Of a stretch of 43,148 nt of DNA, positions 32,450 through 42,471 are shown one piece after another. The notes below the pieces were generated by a model that saw only the letters and a list, made by a program, of their open reading frames with translations, ran no database searches and was not told where the DNA came from. Origin of the DNA: Planctomycetota bacterium. GTDB lineage: Bacteria; Planctomycetota; Planctomycetia; Pirellulales; Lacipirellulaceae. The translations under genes were made by a program, and so were the position numbers. Within the stretch, counting starts at the first letter, position 1. Each line of letters begins with the position of its first letter. Location of the stretch: the NCBI GenBank assembly GCA_029781135.1, contig JAKOXH010000041.1:1-43148 (forward strand), in the 5' to 3' direction.

Positions 32450-33570
32450 CCGAATCGACGCGACACGCCGACTTTCCGTCGCTGGACCGAATGATCTATC
32501 TCAACACGGCGGCTGAAGGGATTCCGCCGCGCGCAGTGAATCTAGCGCTCCAGCAGTATGCGGCTGATAAAGCACAGGGAATGGACGGAAGACCACTACA
32601 CGAAGCACAGTGGAACGACTTGCGCCGAATCGCGGGCCAAATGCTCGGCGTGAGCGACCACAGAATTGGCATCTGCTCCAGCGCGTCCGAGGCGTTCAAT
32701 CTGGCGGCGGCTTCACTTCGCGTCACCGACAACGATGAAGTGATCATCAACGAACTCGACTTTCCTGCGGGCGTAACACCATGGCTGCCGCCGATCAGTC
32801 CAGCAAAAACAAGGCTGTGGCGGTCGCGGGGTGGTGCGCTCGACGTCGACGACTTGGCTTCGCTATTGAGCCCTCAGACGCGAGTTGTTTCGCTGTCGCT
32901 TGTGAGCTTTTACAACGGCTTTCGCGCGCCGCTCAGCAATGTGGTCGACGTCGTTCGCCGCTCGTCAGATGCGTCCCTCATTGTGGACGTGACCCAAGCG
33001 CTCGGTCGTATCCCGATCGATGTTTCGGGTGTCGATTTAGTTATAAGTTCCACGTACAAATGGATACTGGGCATTCACGGCGGGGCTCTCGTCGGCCTGC
33101 CCCGTAGTGAGCATCTGTGGACTGTGCCTTTAGGTGGTTGGTTCAATCTGCAAAACGCGTTCGCTTCCGATCGGTTTGAATGTGCCGTCCCCAAAGTTGG
33201 CGCCGCAAGTTTCTGCACGGGGATGCCGAATTACGCTGCCGTTTATGCAAACCGAGCCGCGCTGGAATACATCCGGGGCGTCGGAGTTGGCGACATTGAC
33301 ACTTACGCGAGTCCGCTGATGCAGGCGTGCCTTGAAGGCCTGAAGACGCTCGACGTCGAGTTGCTTACCCCCAGCGGTGCCGGTTGTTTGGCCGGTATTA
33401 TTGCATTTCGCCATTCTCGCTCCGAACATGTCCAAGCATACCTGCACGAGCGCAATATTCACATTATGCATAACGCTGGGCGATTGCGCGTCGCAGTGCA
33501 TGGCTACAACACACTGGCCGAAGTAGAACAGTTTCTATCCACACTTTACGAGGCGCTGCGTCATAGCTGA
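32443..33570 (+). CDS. Class V PLP-dependent aminotransferase (cysteine desulfurase/epimerase-like)
   Basis: The 375-residue enzyme has the fold type I class V pattern: an N-terminal YLNTAAEGIPP, ICSSASEAFNLAAASL (PLP phosphate loop), VSLSLVSFYNGFRAPL, and the lysine site ISSTYKWILGIHGGALVG. The catalytic cysteine loop of true cysteine desulfurases is not evident, so an aminotransferase or epimerase-like function is more likely. The start is TTG 32443, with AGGAG eight bases upstream; it overlaps the Gfo stop by 7 bp. With the Gfo protein it could interconvert a keto group and an amino group on a sugar. Confidence 0.87.
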   Translation: MLTESTRHADFPSLDRMIYLNTAAEGIPPRAVNLALQQYAADKAQGMDGRPLHEAQWNDLRRIAGQMLGVSDHRIGICSSASEAFNLAAASLRVTDNDEVIINELDFPAGVTPWLPPISPAKTRLWRSRGGALDVDDLASLLSPQTRVVSLSLVSFYNGFRAPLSNVVDVVRRSSDASLIVDVTQALGRIPIDVSGVDLVISSTYKWILGIHGGALVGLPRSEHLWTVPLGGWFNLQNAFASDRFECAVPKVGAASFCTGMPNYAAVYANRAALEYIRGVGVGDIDTYASPLMQACLEGLKTLDVELLTPSGAGCLAGIIAFRHSRSEHVQAYLHERNIHIMHNAGRLRVAVHGYNTLAEVEQFLSTLYEALRHS

Positions 33571-33598
33571 ATGCAATGCGGGAGAATCTGTTCCGAAA

Positions 33599-34441
33599 TT
33601 GACGCTGGCGGGTCCCATCGACGCTCACGTGCACGTTTGGACAACCGACGTCGAACGTTACCCGCTTGTTGCTGGATTTACATCGTCTCAAATGTCGCCG
33701 ACTCGCTTCACGCCAGAAGACCTATTCGCACTCAGCGAAAAACTGGGAGTAAAGCGGACGGTACTCATCCAAATGGTGTTCTACGGCAACGACAACAGCT
33801 ATATGCTCGACTGCATCCGAAAATATCCCGGCACTTTTGCCGACATCGCACTGGTCGATGAGCACGGCCCGGACCCATCCGGCAAAATGAGGCAGTTAAG
33901 AAAACTCGGAGTTCGTGGAATACGCATCGTGCCGCCGCACTGGGGCGCGACTGGCTGGCTGGACGGCTTAGGCATGCAGAAGATGTGGGCTACAGCCGCC
34001 GATTGCGGGATGGCAATGTGTTGTCTCGTGAATCCGGAGGATCTGCCAGCAGTGGAACGAATGTGTCATCGATATCCGGACACGCGCGTTGTGATCGATC
34101 ACTGCGCGAGAATCGGCGGCGATGGTGAGTTTCGCCGGGCCAACGTGGATCAATTATGTGATTTGGCACAGCACCGCAACACGTTCACGAAGCTGTCCGC
34201 GTTTTATTTCCTGGGCGCGAAGCATCAGCCGTACGTAGATCTGTTGCCGATGATTCGCCCACTCGTTGACGCGTACGGTCCGGATCGCCTGATGTGGGCC
34301 ACGGACTGCCCGTTTCAAGTCGTGCCGCCGCACACCTACGCAGCGTCTTTGGAACTAATCCGTGATCGCCTCGATTTTGTCACGGCCGTCGATCGCGACC
34401 AGATCCTCGAGCAAACGGCAGAGCGGTTATTCTTCACATGA
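33599..34441 (+). CDS. Amidohydrolase 2-family lactonase/hydrolase (TIM barrel)
   Basis: The 280-residue protein has DAHVHVW near the N-terminus (metal HxH), GVRGIRIVPPHWG, VVIDHCAR and LMWATDCPFQ with the C-terminal aspartate. This is the amidohydrolase_2 family that includes L-fuconolactone, L-rhamnonolactone and 2-pyrone-4,6-dicarboxylate hydrolases. The start is probably TTG 33599 with GGGAG about 15 bp upstream, a weak match. It ends with a 4-bp overlap (ATGA) with the M20 start. After a sugar dehydrogenase and RhaT-like uptake, a sugar lactonase is the simplest role; decarboxylation or C-C cleavage as in other members is possible. Confidence 0.85.
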   Translation: MTLAGPIDAHVHVWTTDVERYPLVAGFTSSQMSPTRFTPEDLFALSEKLGVKRTVLIQMVFYGNDNSYMLDCIRKYPGTFADIALVDEHGPDPSGKMRQLRKLGVRGIRIVPPHWGATGWLDGLGMQKMWATAADCGMAMCCLVNPEDLPAVERMCHRYPDTRVVIDHCARIGGDGEFRRANVDQLCDLAQHRNTFTKLSAFYFLGAKHQPYVDLLPMIRPLVDAYGPDRLMWATDCPFQVVPPHTYAASLELIRDRLDFVTAVDRDQILEQTAERLFFT

Positions 34442-35430
34442 CGAGTACCAAGGAACGCGTGACGCCCATTCTCTGCGACCTGATAGCCCTGCCCACGGTC
34501 AATCCAATGGGGCGGCCATATCGTGGTCCAGCAATCGAGCGGTCCGTTGTGGAATACTTGGAAGAGTTGTTTTCACCATATGCCGTTGCGATGCGAAGAA
34601 TGGCTTGCAGTGAGATTCATGAGAGCCAAAGGCTCGCTCGTAGCCATGGCACTTTCTCTTCTCGAGCTGTTGGAATCTGGCGCAGAGCCGCCTCAATCGA
34701 TCTGGTTGCTGGCCGCCGGCGATGAGGAGTACGGCCAAACCGGCATCAAGCACTTTCTTCAAACACAAGATTTGCCAATTGGCAGGGCAATATTTGGCGA
34801 GCCTACAGAATGTGTACCGATCGTGCAGCACAAGGGAACGATTCGCTGGGACCTCACCGTTCATGGCCGAAGCGCCCATACTTCACAACCCGCGCTTGGT
34901 CACAACGCCATTCTCGATGCCGTGAGAGTGATTGCCCATCTAAATGCCTACGAGCGCGATTTACAAGAGCATTACACCAATCCGTTGATGAGCGGTCCAA
35001 CGTTAACGGTAACGATGATCCATGGTGGGCGAACTCGGAATGTCGTGCCGGATGAGTGCACGCTGGCGATTGATTTTCGAGTGTTGCCGGGTATGGACAA
35101 CCAGGTCGCAATCGATGGATTGTTCTCGAGCCTCGCGAAGCTCGGCATTGCCATTACCCATCAAGACTTTCAATGCTTTGCTCCAGCCTTGAGTACGCCG
35201 CTTGATCATTCCTTTGTGCGCTGCGTGACCTCAATCGCTGAGGACGTGTTGCAGCGGTCTGTACTTCCTGCTGGCGTACCTTACGGTAGCGACGCTGGCT
35301 GGCTGTCCGGTCGCGTTCCCGCGACGGTATTGGGCCCCGGAAACATTAATGTGGCACACGCCGCGGATGAGTTCGTCGAGATTCAGCAAGTGACCGACTG
35401 TACCACTATATATGACCACATGTTGCGAGC
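34438..35430 (+). pseudogene. M20-family peptidase/deacylase with internal deletion, frameshift and lost 3' end
   Basis: The N-terminus (34438 to about 34590) reads LCDLIALPTVNPMGRPYRGP, then VVEYLEELFSPYAVAMRR, as in ArgE/DapE-like enzymes. From about 34630 another frame continues the family: KGSLVAMALSLLELLESGAE, AAGDEEYGQTGIKHFL, FGEPTECVPIVQHKG, GRSAHTSQPALGHNAI, then AGVPYGSDAGWLSGRVPATV and NVAHAADEFVEIQQVTD. Between the two parts the usual 60-70 residues are missing, including the GHxDTVP metal site and the aspartate of the GRGxxDMKG motif. So it cannot bind metal normally. The frames differ, so the deletion is not a multiple of three. Near 35430 the frame runs into sequence antisense to the beta-repeat gene, so its natural stop is also lost. 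Confidence 0.8.
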
Positions 35431-35849
35431 CGATGGTCAACGTGCCAGCGCTGTTGCCGGGCGAAATTGTCCCACCGCTATTGACGGTCACTGCGCCGCC
35501 GGCCGCCCCAGTGCCCTGCAAAGTGCCGCCGACGTTCACATTCATAGTGCCCAAGGTAGAGCCGTTGACCGCCAGCGTTCCGCCGTCGATCCTTGTGCCA
35601 CCCGTGTAGGTGTTGGCTCCACTGAGGGTGAGGGTTCCGGTTCCTTGTTTGACAAGCGAAGCCCTTGAGTTGCCATTTAGTCCACCATCGACGATGTTGC
35701 CAGAAACGGTGGTATCGGTGTTGAGGCTTCCGCACGTCAGCGTCGAGAGTCCGAGTTGAAACCGTCCTGATCCTTCGATCGAGCCAACCGTGAGTGAAAA
35801 AAGGAAACTGCTGTCAAACGTGCCGCCCGAGTTCGCCACGATACGGGCT

Positions 35850-37680
35850 GAGCCACCGCTCGAACCTCCTACGAATTCGATCAGTCCGCCGGCGCCACCA
35901 TTGCTTCCCCCATTGGTGATCACTGTGGCGCTACTGGCGGACGATCCAGAATCAAACAGTGTGGTCGCGCCGTTGGCGCCGTTGGCGGAGCCGCCGTTGG
36001 CCACTATTGTGGCACTCCCCCCTGTCCCAAAGAAATGATTGAGCCCGGCGCCACCACCTATGATCGCACTTCCATTCGCGGTAACCAGCGAGTTGCCTGC
36101 GGACGATCCGCTATCGAATAAAGTAATCGCGCCCTGAGCGGCGTTTGTGATTCCAGGGTTAGCAGTAATCGTCGCACTACCAGCATCCGAGTGCCCGCCG
36201 AAATAGACGAAGCCGCCGCCGGCGCCGCTGGCCGTGCCGCCGTTGGACACGATCGTTGCGCTGCCGGCGCTGGCGATACCCGACGAGCTAAAGACGACTT
36301 TGCTGAACGCGGTCCTGCCGCCGGCGGCGCCACTTACGGCGCCGCCATTGTTGACGATCGTCGCGTTCCCGGCGGTTGCCCCTAGATCGAAATCGGTCTC
36401 GCCGCCGAAGCCAGCGCTCGCTGTCGTGTTAGCGCCGTAGTTGGAGATGGCGCCGTGGTCAGCAGTCGATCCGCTGACGAATACTGTATGTCCCGCATCC
36501 GAATTCTTTGTCGATGAGGCGCCAGTGCCGTTATTGGTGATGGTGGCATGGTCGGCGCCGGTGCCGCTGTTGAAGTATGTGTAACCACCCCCATTATTGC
36601 CACCAGAAACAATCGCTGCATTGTTGATAATGCTGGACGTGCCGGTGGTCGAGCTATTGAAGAACTGTGTGACGCCACCGTTGGGAAGTGTGCCGCCTGT
36701 GCCGCCGCCATTGACGATGTGGGCGTTCGTACCGGCCGACGAATTATCGTAAAAGTCCGTTTCTCCGCCGAACGCGCCGTTCGAGCCTGTGGCGCCGAGA
36801 TTGGTGATGGATGCGGAACCGGCCGTTGTGCTGTTGTGAAACTCGGTTCGACCGCCGCCGCTCCCTTGTTGCTGTTGTCCGCCCCGATTTGAGATAACGG
36901 AGTTTCCGGCGCTGGAAGTATCATAAAACAGCGTGTAGGCAGTCCCTGCGCCACCTAATGCATCCAAGTTTGAAATGCTGGCGGCGCTGGCGCTCGATGT
37001 GTTGTGAAACTGCGTCTGCCCGCCCGAGGAATTGGTGACTGTGGCGTTCCCGCCGCTGGCACCGTTCATGAAAGTGGCTAACCCACCGGTATTGACAACT
37101 AAACTCGCGCCGCCAGCCGTGGCGACGTTTTCGAAATCGGCAATGCCGCCGTTGACCGTGATGGTTGCCTGATCGGCAGTCGCGGAATCGATCCATTTGT
37201 TGAGCGAACGGCTGTTCACGTCCGTATTGATAGTAATGGATGCGGTGCCGCTTCGTGACGAATCTTTGAATTCCGTAAGACCAGGCAGTCCACTATTGCT
37301 TCCTCCATTGGTGACGAGCGTCGCCGCGCCCGCAGTGGCATCGCCGCTGAAGACCGTCAGCCCACCGAGCGCATAACGCAGCACGCAGCACGCCGCCGTC
37401 GCTGCCGCTGTCGGTCCCGCCGCCGGCTGTGATGATCGCGTGGCCAGCCGACGAACCGCCATTGAACAGAGCCTGCGCACTCGTTCCAGCATAGCGACTG
37501 GGTGCACCCTGCACCGCGACGGTCGCGTGGTCAGCTGTCGTACCGCTGTTGAAGACCAAGGTCGCGCCGTTGCCGCCGCTGGCGACGGTGCCCGTCGCGC
37601 CGCTGATTGTATAGCTGCCAGTCCCAGCGGCAGTGTTATTATCTGAAAACTGGATCAGGCCACCACTGGTGTTGGCGTTC
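35850..37680 (-). repeat. Tandem protein-level repeats (G.T.F..S..AG.A.I.N.GG)
   Basis: About 22 imperfect units of roughly 65-105 bp lie head to tail inside the beta-repeat gene. Each codes for a short loop, an aromatic residue (F or Y) after T/E/V, a Ser-rich turn, then AG.A.I or AD.A.I and N.GG. The conservation is at protein level; DNA copies differ, so this is not a CRISPR or satellite array. Confidence 0.7.
37378..37391. repeat. 7-bp tandem duplication causing a frameshift
   Basis: GCAGCAC occurs twice in direct contact (37378-37384 and 37385-37391; GTGCTGC twice on the coding strand). One extra copy shifts the beta-repeat gene by one base. Deleting one copy joins the two frames exactly. 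Confidence 0.85.
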
Positions 37681-39565
37681 GCAGAACCGGCATCAGCAAA
37701 TGTTCCGTTTCCGGCGCTCTCGCCGTTGACGAAACTCAACGTGGCTCCAGCGGCAATTGTGCTGCCAGTACTGGAAAAAGTGTGACCATTGATTGTTAGT
37801 ACGCCGGCATTGACGGCCGTCGTACCAGTATAAGTTGTTGGTCCAATAATCGTCATCGTGCCCGCGCCGTTCTTGGTTATTCCGCCATTCAAAATTGTGC
37901 CGGATATGAGTAAGTCTTGGGCGCCCGGTCCATGATTGACCATAAATGTCCGAATTGCTGCATTGAGGTCGGTTTGTGTGCTAATTGCTGCAAAGTTTTG
38001 GTTGGAATCAGAAATGGCGGAGACGTTGCCGCCAAGTTGCAGTTTCCCATTTGCCGTCCCGCTAATCGTGCCGCCGCTCATGCTTAAATTGGATGCAGTG
38101 ATCGTTCCCGTCCCAACCGTCACATTGCCGCTAATTACCGCTATCGAGCCAACGCTCTCGCTGAAACCATTTAGATCGAGCAGGCCATCGCTGCTGACTG
38201 TGAGAACGGAAGAATTGTTAATTTGGCCGTTGGCGAGCAACTTCAAACTGGCGGTGTTCGCCCCGCCGTTGGAATCGCCGATATTGAATGGCCCGGCAGT
38301 GGTTATGCTGCCGCCAAATACGCTGGCATCGTGGGCAATCACCATATTTGCACCATTCGAGACCGACATTGAACTGCCAAGGGATCCCAGCAGCGGGCCA
38401 TCGAACTCCAACGAACCTGCTTGCACGTTGATGGCTCCCGAACTATTAAACACAAAGTTTTCTCCACCAATATTCGTCTTGCCGGTGCCAGTGTTCATTG
38501 TAAACGTGCCGTAGTTATTAAAGGTTCCCGTTCCGCCGTTGTGGCCAAGCGTGCGATTGTTCTGCGCGATGAAACTCCCGTAGTTATTGAACACCGCGCC
38601 ATTGGAAAAATTCACATCGCTATTGCCGACTGTCCATGTGGCGATGTAGCCCACATGATTGTTCACTGTCGCGTTGTCCAAGTTCCGGGCGGAATCACCC
38701 ACCATGGCGATGTCACCATTGGCATTCACGATGGCTTGGCCACCAATCGTGGATGCATTGTTGTTAGCCGGCGTACCCCAAGTAAAAGTGTCCCACGGCG
38801 TCACACCGGCCGGCCCAGAGAGCGTTGCCCCGCTGCCGATGTCCAATTTTTGAATGTAGGGGATCGGCTGGTTGAGGGTCACAATGCCGCCGTTGATCGT
38901 CGCATCGTACAGCGTCACAGTGGTCGAGGAGTTCAGCGGATAATTTGGACTGCTCGACCACCGGCTGGTATCCGTCCAATTGCCTGTCGATCCGTTCCAG
39001 ACCGCATTCACGTCCGCCGGAGCGGCGGCCGGCGAAATCGTGAAGCCGTTTGGCAACGAGTACGTCTGGAAATTCAGATAAGCATTTTGCGGCGAGCCGG
39101 GGTTGTAGTGGATGTTGAGCCTGCTTCCAGTGATGGAAGCGATCTGCGAAACGCCGTCGCCTAAGATCAGTTCGCGAGTGTAGAGCGAGCCGATACCGGC
39201 CGTCGTGATCGTAGCGCCACTCGGCACGACAAAAATGGCCGTGGCGAAGTTGTTGATGAATCCGGCGTTCCCCCGACCCATTTCGGCTTCGCTCCACGTA
39301 AGCTGATGCGGGCCTATGGCGTTGAAGCCGATCTGCGCTAAATGAGTATCCCAAACTGTGTTTTGGGTGCTGTTATTGATGAGGTTACCACGGACGTTGA
39401 ACACTTCGCCCAAGCCGCCCGCCAATGCCCCGCTTGGGCCGACCGTAAGATTCTGGTAGCTATACGAAACCGCGCGCAACTGGCGCGGCAAGTTCAAAAC
39501 GCAAATGCCAAGCAGTAGAGCAACCGCCAGCTTGCGAAACCACACATGCGATGGATTCTTCACCG

Positions 39566-42448
39566 TTATCGCGCCCTCCGAGGAGGGTTTGATGTCCTCG
39601 CCGAAAAATGGTTGTTTGGAAGAGTATGTCGAACCGAGTGCCCTTCGACTACGTCCGTCGGTTGCGCGTCCATGCTTGATTTATCGAGCGCCATTCGCTT
39701 AACAGCCCTCCGCCGCGCGGCTGATACAAACTGGTCTGCTGGAGAGCCTTCTGGCGTGTGGCCGGCCGCGACGCGATTCACCACATCGAGTTGCAGCAGT
39801 ACCTCGGGATCGCAGGCCGATTGCTCGAATGCCGCCTGCCGCGCAAGATCTGATGCGGGGAAGCGCCGGGTCGGCTCGCTCGACGGGAGATCAGCGGCAA
39901 ATAAAACGGCCCCGGCCAAATTCAACGTGGCGGATGCGGGACTATTCGCGGCGGCGGCGACAGTTAAACTTGGCAGCGTCGGTGGACTGGCAGCCGTTTC
40001 ACCAAAGTGCGTACGCCAAATGCTGTCATCGATTGGCGCGCCGTCCGTTTTGCGAGAGAGCACATAATCGGCCGCATCGACGCGGCCATCACCATTGCCG
40101 TCGCCGGGAAGATTTGTCGCCGGGGTGACGGTTCCCTGTCCCGCGGCCGACACAACCAACGTATAGCTGCTGGCGTTCGAGCCATCGTCGAAGCCCAACG
40201 TGTAACTTCCTGCTTCGCTGAGCACGATGCCGTGAAACACGTGCTGCCCCTGATCCGCCACGGCGAACGGCTCGTAATTCGAGCTCAAGTAATGGCCGGT
40301 CGTTTGGTTGTAGGCGTACCACTCCACCTGGTTGGTGTAATTTGTCAGCGGGTTGCCGCCGGCGTCCTGGGCAATGATCGCGAAATCGAACGTCTGGCCC
40401 GCTTGAACCGTATTGGGATCGCCAGCCGCTCGGGCAAATTGCGCGTAGGCCACGGGAATCGGGTGGTTGGCAATGGCGATGTTGCCAGCCGAATCATATA
40501 CATCCAGACTATCTTGCGGCCGGTTCCCCAAGCTATAAATCGTGTTGAACAGCCGCAGAACGCTGTCAACATCGCTCGTGGGTTCCATGAGCACGATGCC
40601 CGCCCGAGTATACACCGTAATGTTGTTCTGTGCTGAGGGGCTGGCGCCCAGCAGCCGTGCTGTGCCATCGAGCGTGATGGTGCCCGCGCTTGTCCTGGTC
40701 AAGTCGGCGTTCACCGAGCCGCCAGGTAAATCGATCAGCACGCCGTCCTGAGCGCGATAATCGCTGATCATTGCGGACAGTCCGATCGTTTGATCGGTCA
40801 CGGCAAGATTGCCATTGCCGCCAATCGTGTAACTGTGGCCGGCGAAACTCAGAAACCTAACGAGCGTCGGACTGTATTCACCGTAATGCGCGCTGGTGAA
40901 GTTGAACCCGACATTGGTATTGGCCAATTGGGTGTAGCTCGGAGTTACTAAACCATTGCTCGTCAACCGCCCGCCAAGGTACAGTTTGAAGTCGCCGTCA
41001 AAGGCCAGGTGGTTTGGCGCGCCCGGAGTTACTCCGGCAATGCTCGCCAGATCGCGCGCGCCTGACCGATTCTTGACATCGACTTCCATCAATCCGAGCG
41101 GCGTGCTTTCCACATCGAACTGGTCGCCTGCGGCAAGCTTGATGGTCGCGACATAAGAGAGGCCACTGAAAGTCAATCGCGGTGTAAAGGACAGATTGGT
41201 GTCCCAGCCCGTAAGGCTGCTGTCCGTCATTACGAAATTGCCAGGTGCGGTGCTGGTTGAGTTATCGACCGTCAGGATCGCGTTGGCCACCGATACGTTG
41301 CCGTAGATGGGTGCTAGCGTGCCAGCGCCGATTGTAACGGTAGTGTTTGTTGTGCCCGCCCCGTCGATCAGCACCGCTCCATTATCGCTCAAAGCCAAGA
41401 GCAGGATGTTGTTCGTGGCGAGCGTCCCTAGCGCGTTCACCTGCAGAGCCGTGGTCAGACCATACGAAGCATCGATATTCACTTGATTCGGCGCGCCGAA
41501 CGGCGCCGCCGAAATGTTCAGGTTTATCGAATCGGTACTTGTCATTCCCTTAAAGACGACGTCTGGATCGCCCGCCGCTTGTACGAGAAATCCATACGCC
41601 CCGAAGGGTCCGTAGCCGATGGCGCTGATCGTTGAACCACCTGTTCGAACCGGCGTCGTCAGCGACGAGCGCTCGCTGTAACCCGAGGAACGGTCAGGCG
41701 CGTCAAAGATGATTGTGCCCGCTGCTCCACTAAGATCGCCGATGTTCGTGGTCCCGCCGTGCTGCGTGATCGTCAACCTGTCCGCTGCACCTAATCCAAA
41801 CACGCTTGCGTTCGTGCCGCCGACGTGGTCGTCGGTGACGAATATGCCATAACGCGTTATTTTCTGATTGGTGTTGTTGGGATCGGGAATTTCCTTGCTG
41901 GCGCGGCCGACCAATTCGACGGGGACACCATCTGTAGCAGACGGCGTATCTAGCGTAATCGCCCGCGCCTCGGACGAGGCGGGCAGATTGACCGTCACCT
42001 CTTCAACATTGATGGCGCCAATCGTGATAGTCGGACTCTGTTGTCCGTCAATCATCAGTTGTGAGATATTAGGAAGTTGGTCGTAACTGCGACGGCCATC
42101 GGAATCCGACATTTGCACAAGCAGATTGCTGCCGCTTGTAGTCGCGCTGATTTCAGTCGTGGTTGGTGCAGCAACGATCTTTAGCGTGTTATAGGCATTT
42201 GTCGAACTGGTAAAACTGATGCCGCTGCGGCATGCTGGGTCGACAATCAGGTTATCACCGGCATTATCGACAACCGAATTGAAGCCGCTGCCGAGAATCA
42301 GCATGTCCTTTCCCGGGCCGCCGACGAGAGTGTTGCCGCCAGTTCCGCCCCAGAGCGTGCTGTCAAGCTGACCAGCGGTTAATTGCGCAGTGCCACTTCC
42401 GGCGTAAGTCAGATAAGGCGTGTCCTTGGCTGATATGGCCGCTGTCAC
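39566..42448 (-). CDS. Large secreted-type protein with dockerin domain, probably lacking its N-terminus
   Basis: The 960-residue frame begins at a GTG (42448) with no signal peptide. It starts in the middle of a calcium-loop repeat pattern (LWGGTGGNTLVGGPGKDMLI, then GSGFNSVVDNAGDNLIV). Long beta-rich regions follow. Then come an Ig-like segment (QTFDFAIIAQDAGGNPLTNY), GIVLSEAGSYTLGFDDGS, a dockerin type I repeat (LPGDGNGDGRVDAADYVLSR) and an unusual basic 130-residue tail. Such proteins normally start with an export signal, so the true 5' end is missing. The frame is open about 45 bp upstream of the GTG, into the DUF1580 gene end, with no homology. It is followed after 2 bp by the beta-repeat gene. 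It may no longer be exported or expressed. Confidence 0.65.
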   Translation of the reverse strand: MTAAISAKDTPYLTYAGSGTAQLTAGQLDSTLWGGTGGNTLVGGPGKDMLILGSGFNSVVDNAGDNLIVDPACRSGISFTSSTNAYNTLKIVAAPTTTEISATTSGSNLLVQMSDSDGRRSYDQLPNISQLMIDGQQSPTITIGAINVEEVTVNLPASSEARAITLDTPSATDGVPVELVGRASKEIPDPNNTNQKITRYGIFVTDDHVGGTNASVFGLGAADRLTITQHGGTTNIGDLSGAAGTIIFDAPDRSSGYSERSSLTTPVRTGGSTISAIGYGPFGAYGFLVQAAGDPDVVFKGMTSTDSINLNISAAPFGAPNQVNIDASYGLTTALQVNALGTLATNNILLLALSDNGAVLIDGAGTTNTTVTIGAGTLAPIYGNVSVANAILTVDNSTSTAPGNFVMTDSSLTGWDTNLSFTPRLTFSGLSYVATIKLAAGDQFDVESTPLGLMEVDVKNRSGARDLASIAGVTPGAPNHLAFDGDFKLYLGGRLTSNGLVTPSYTQLANTNVGFNFTSAHYGEYSPTLVRFLSFAGHSYTIGGNGNLAVTDQTIGLSAMISDYRAQDGVLIDLPGGSVNADLTRTSAGTITLDGTARLLGASPSAQNNITVYTRAGIVLMEPTSDVDSVLRLFNTIYSLGNRPQDSLDVYDSAGNIAIANHPIPVAYAQFARAAGDPNTVQAGQTFDFAIIAQDAGGNPLTNYTNQVEWYAYNQTTGHYLSSNYEPFAVADQGQHVFHGIVLSEAGSYTLGFDDGSNASSYTLVVSAAGQGTVTPATNLPGDGNGDGRVDAADYVLSRKTDGAPIDDSIWRTHFGETAASPPTLPSLTVAAAANSPASATLNLAGAVLFAADLPSSEPTRRFPASDLARQAAFEQSACDPEVLLQLDVVNRVAAGHTPEGSPADQFVSAARRRAVKRMALDKSSMDAQPTDVVEGHSVRHTLPNNHFSARTSNPPRRAR

Positions 42449-42471
42449 TGGAGTCGAATGGATCCGGGGCC

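Larger units (their letters stand above)
35430..39563 (-). pseudogene. Secreted beta-strand-repeat (autotransporter-associated repeat) protein, frameshifted and 3'-truncated
   Basis: The gene starts at GTG 39563 with a signal peptide (LAVALLLGICVLNLPRQLRA). The N-terminal half has polymorphic beta-helix sequence with one PATR-like unit (TKNGAGTMTIIGPTTYTG). From about 37680 leftwards come about 22 repeats of 22-35 residues of the form G.T.F....S.AG.A.I.N.GG. A second PATR unit (GTGTLTLSGANTYTGG) and GGTISPGNSAGTLTIG close the visible part. The frame is broken at 37378-37391 by an exact 7-bp tandem duplication; removing one copy restores the protein (SDGGVLRYALGGLTVFSG). At about 35430 the protein ends in sequence antisense to the M20 gene. 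Likely a surface or matrix protein. Confidence 0.78.

Noticed and set aside
35850..37680. CRISPR array or DNA satellite
   Set aside because: Units are conserved only at protein level, vary in length, and have no identical repeats with unique spacers.
38421..39164. 247-residue plus-strand ORF
   Set aside because: It is antisense to the beta-repeat protein and has no recognisable domain.
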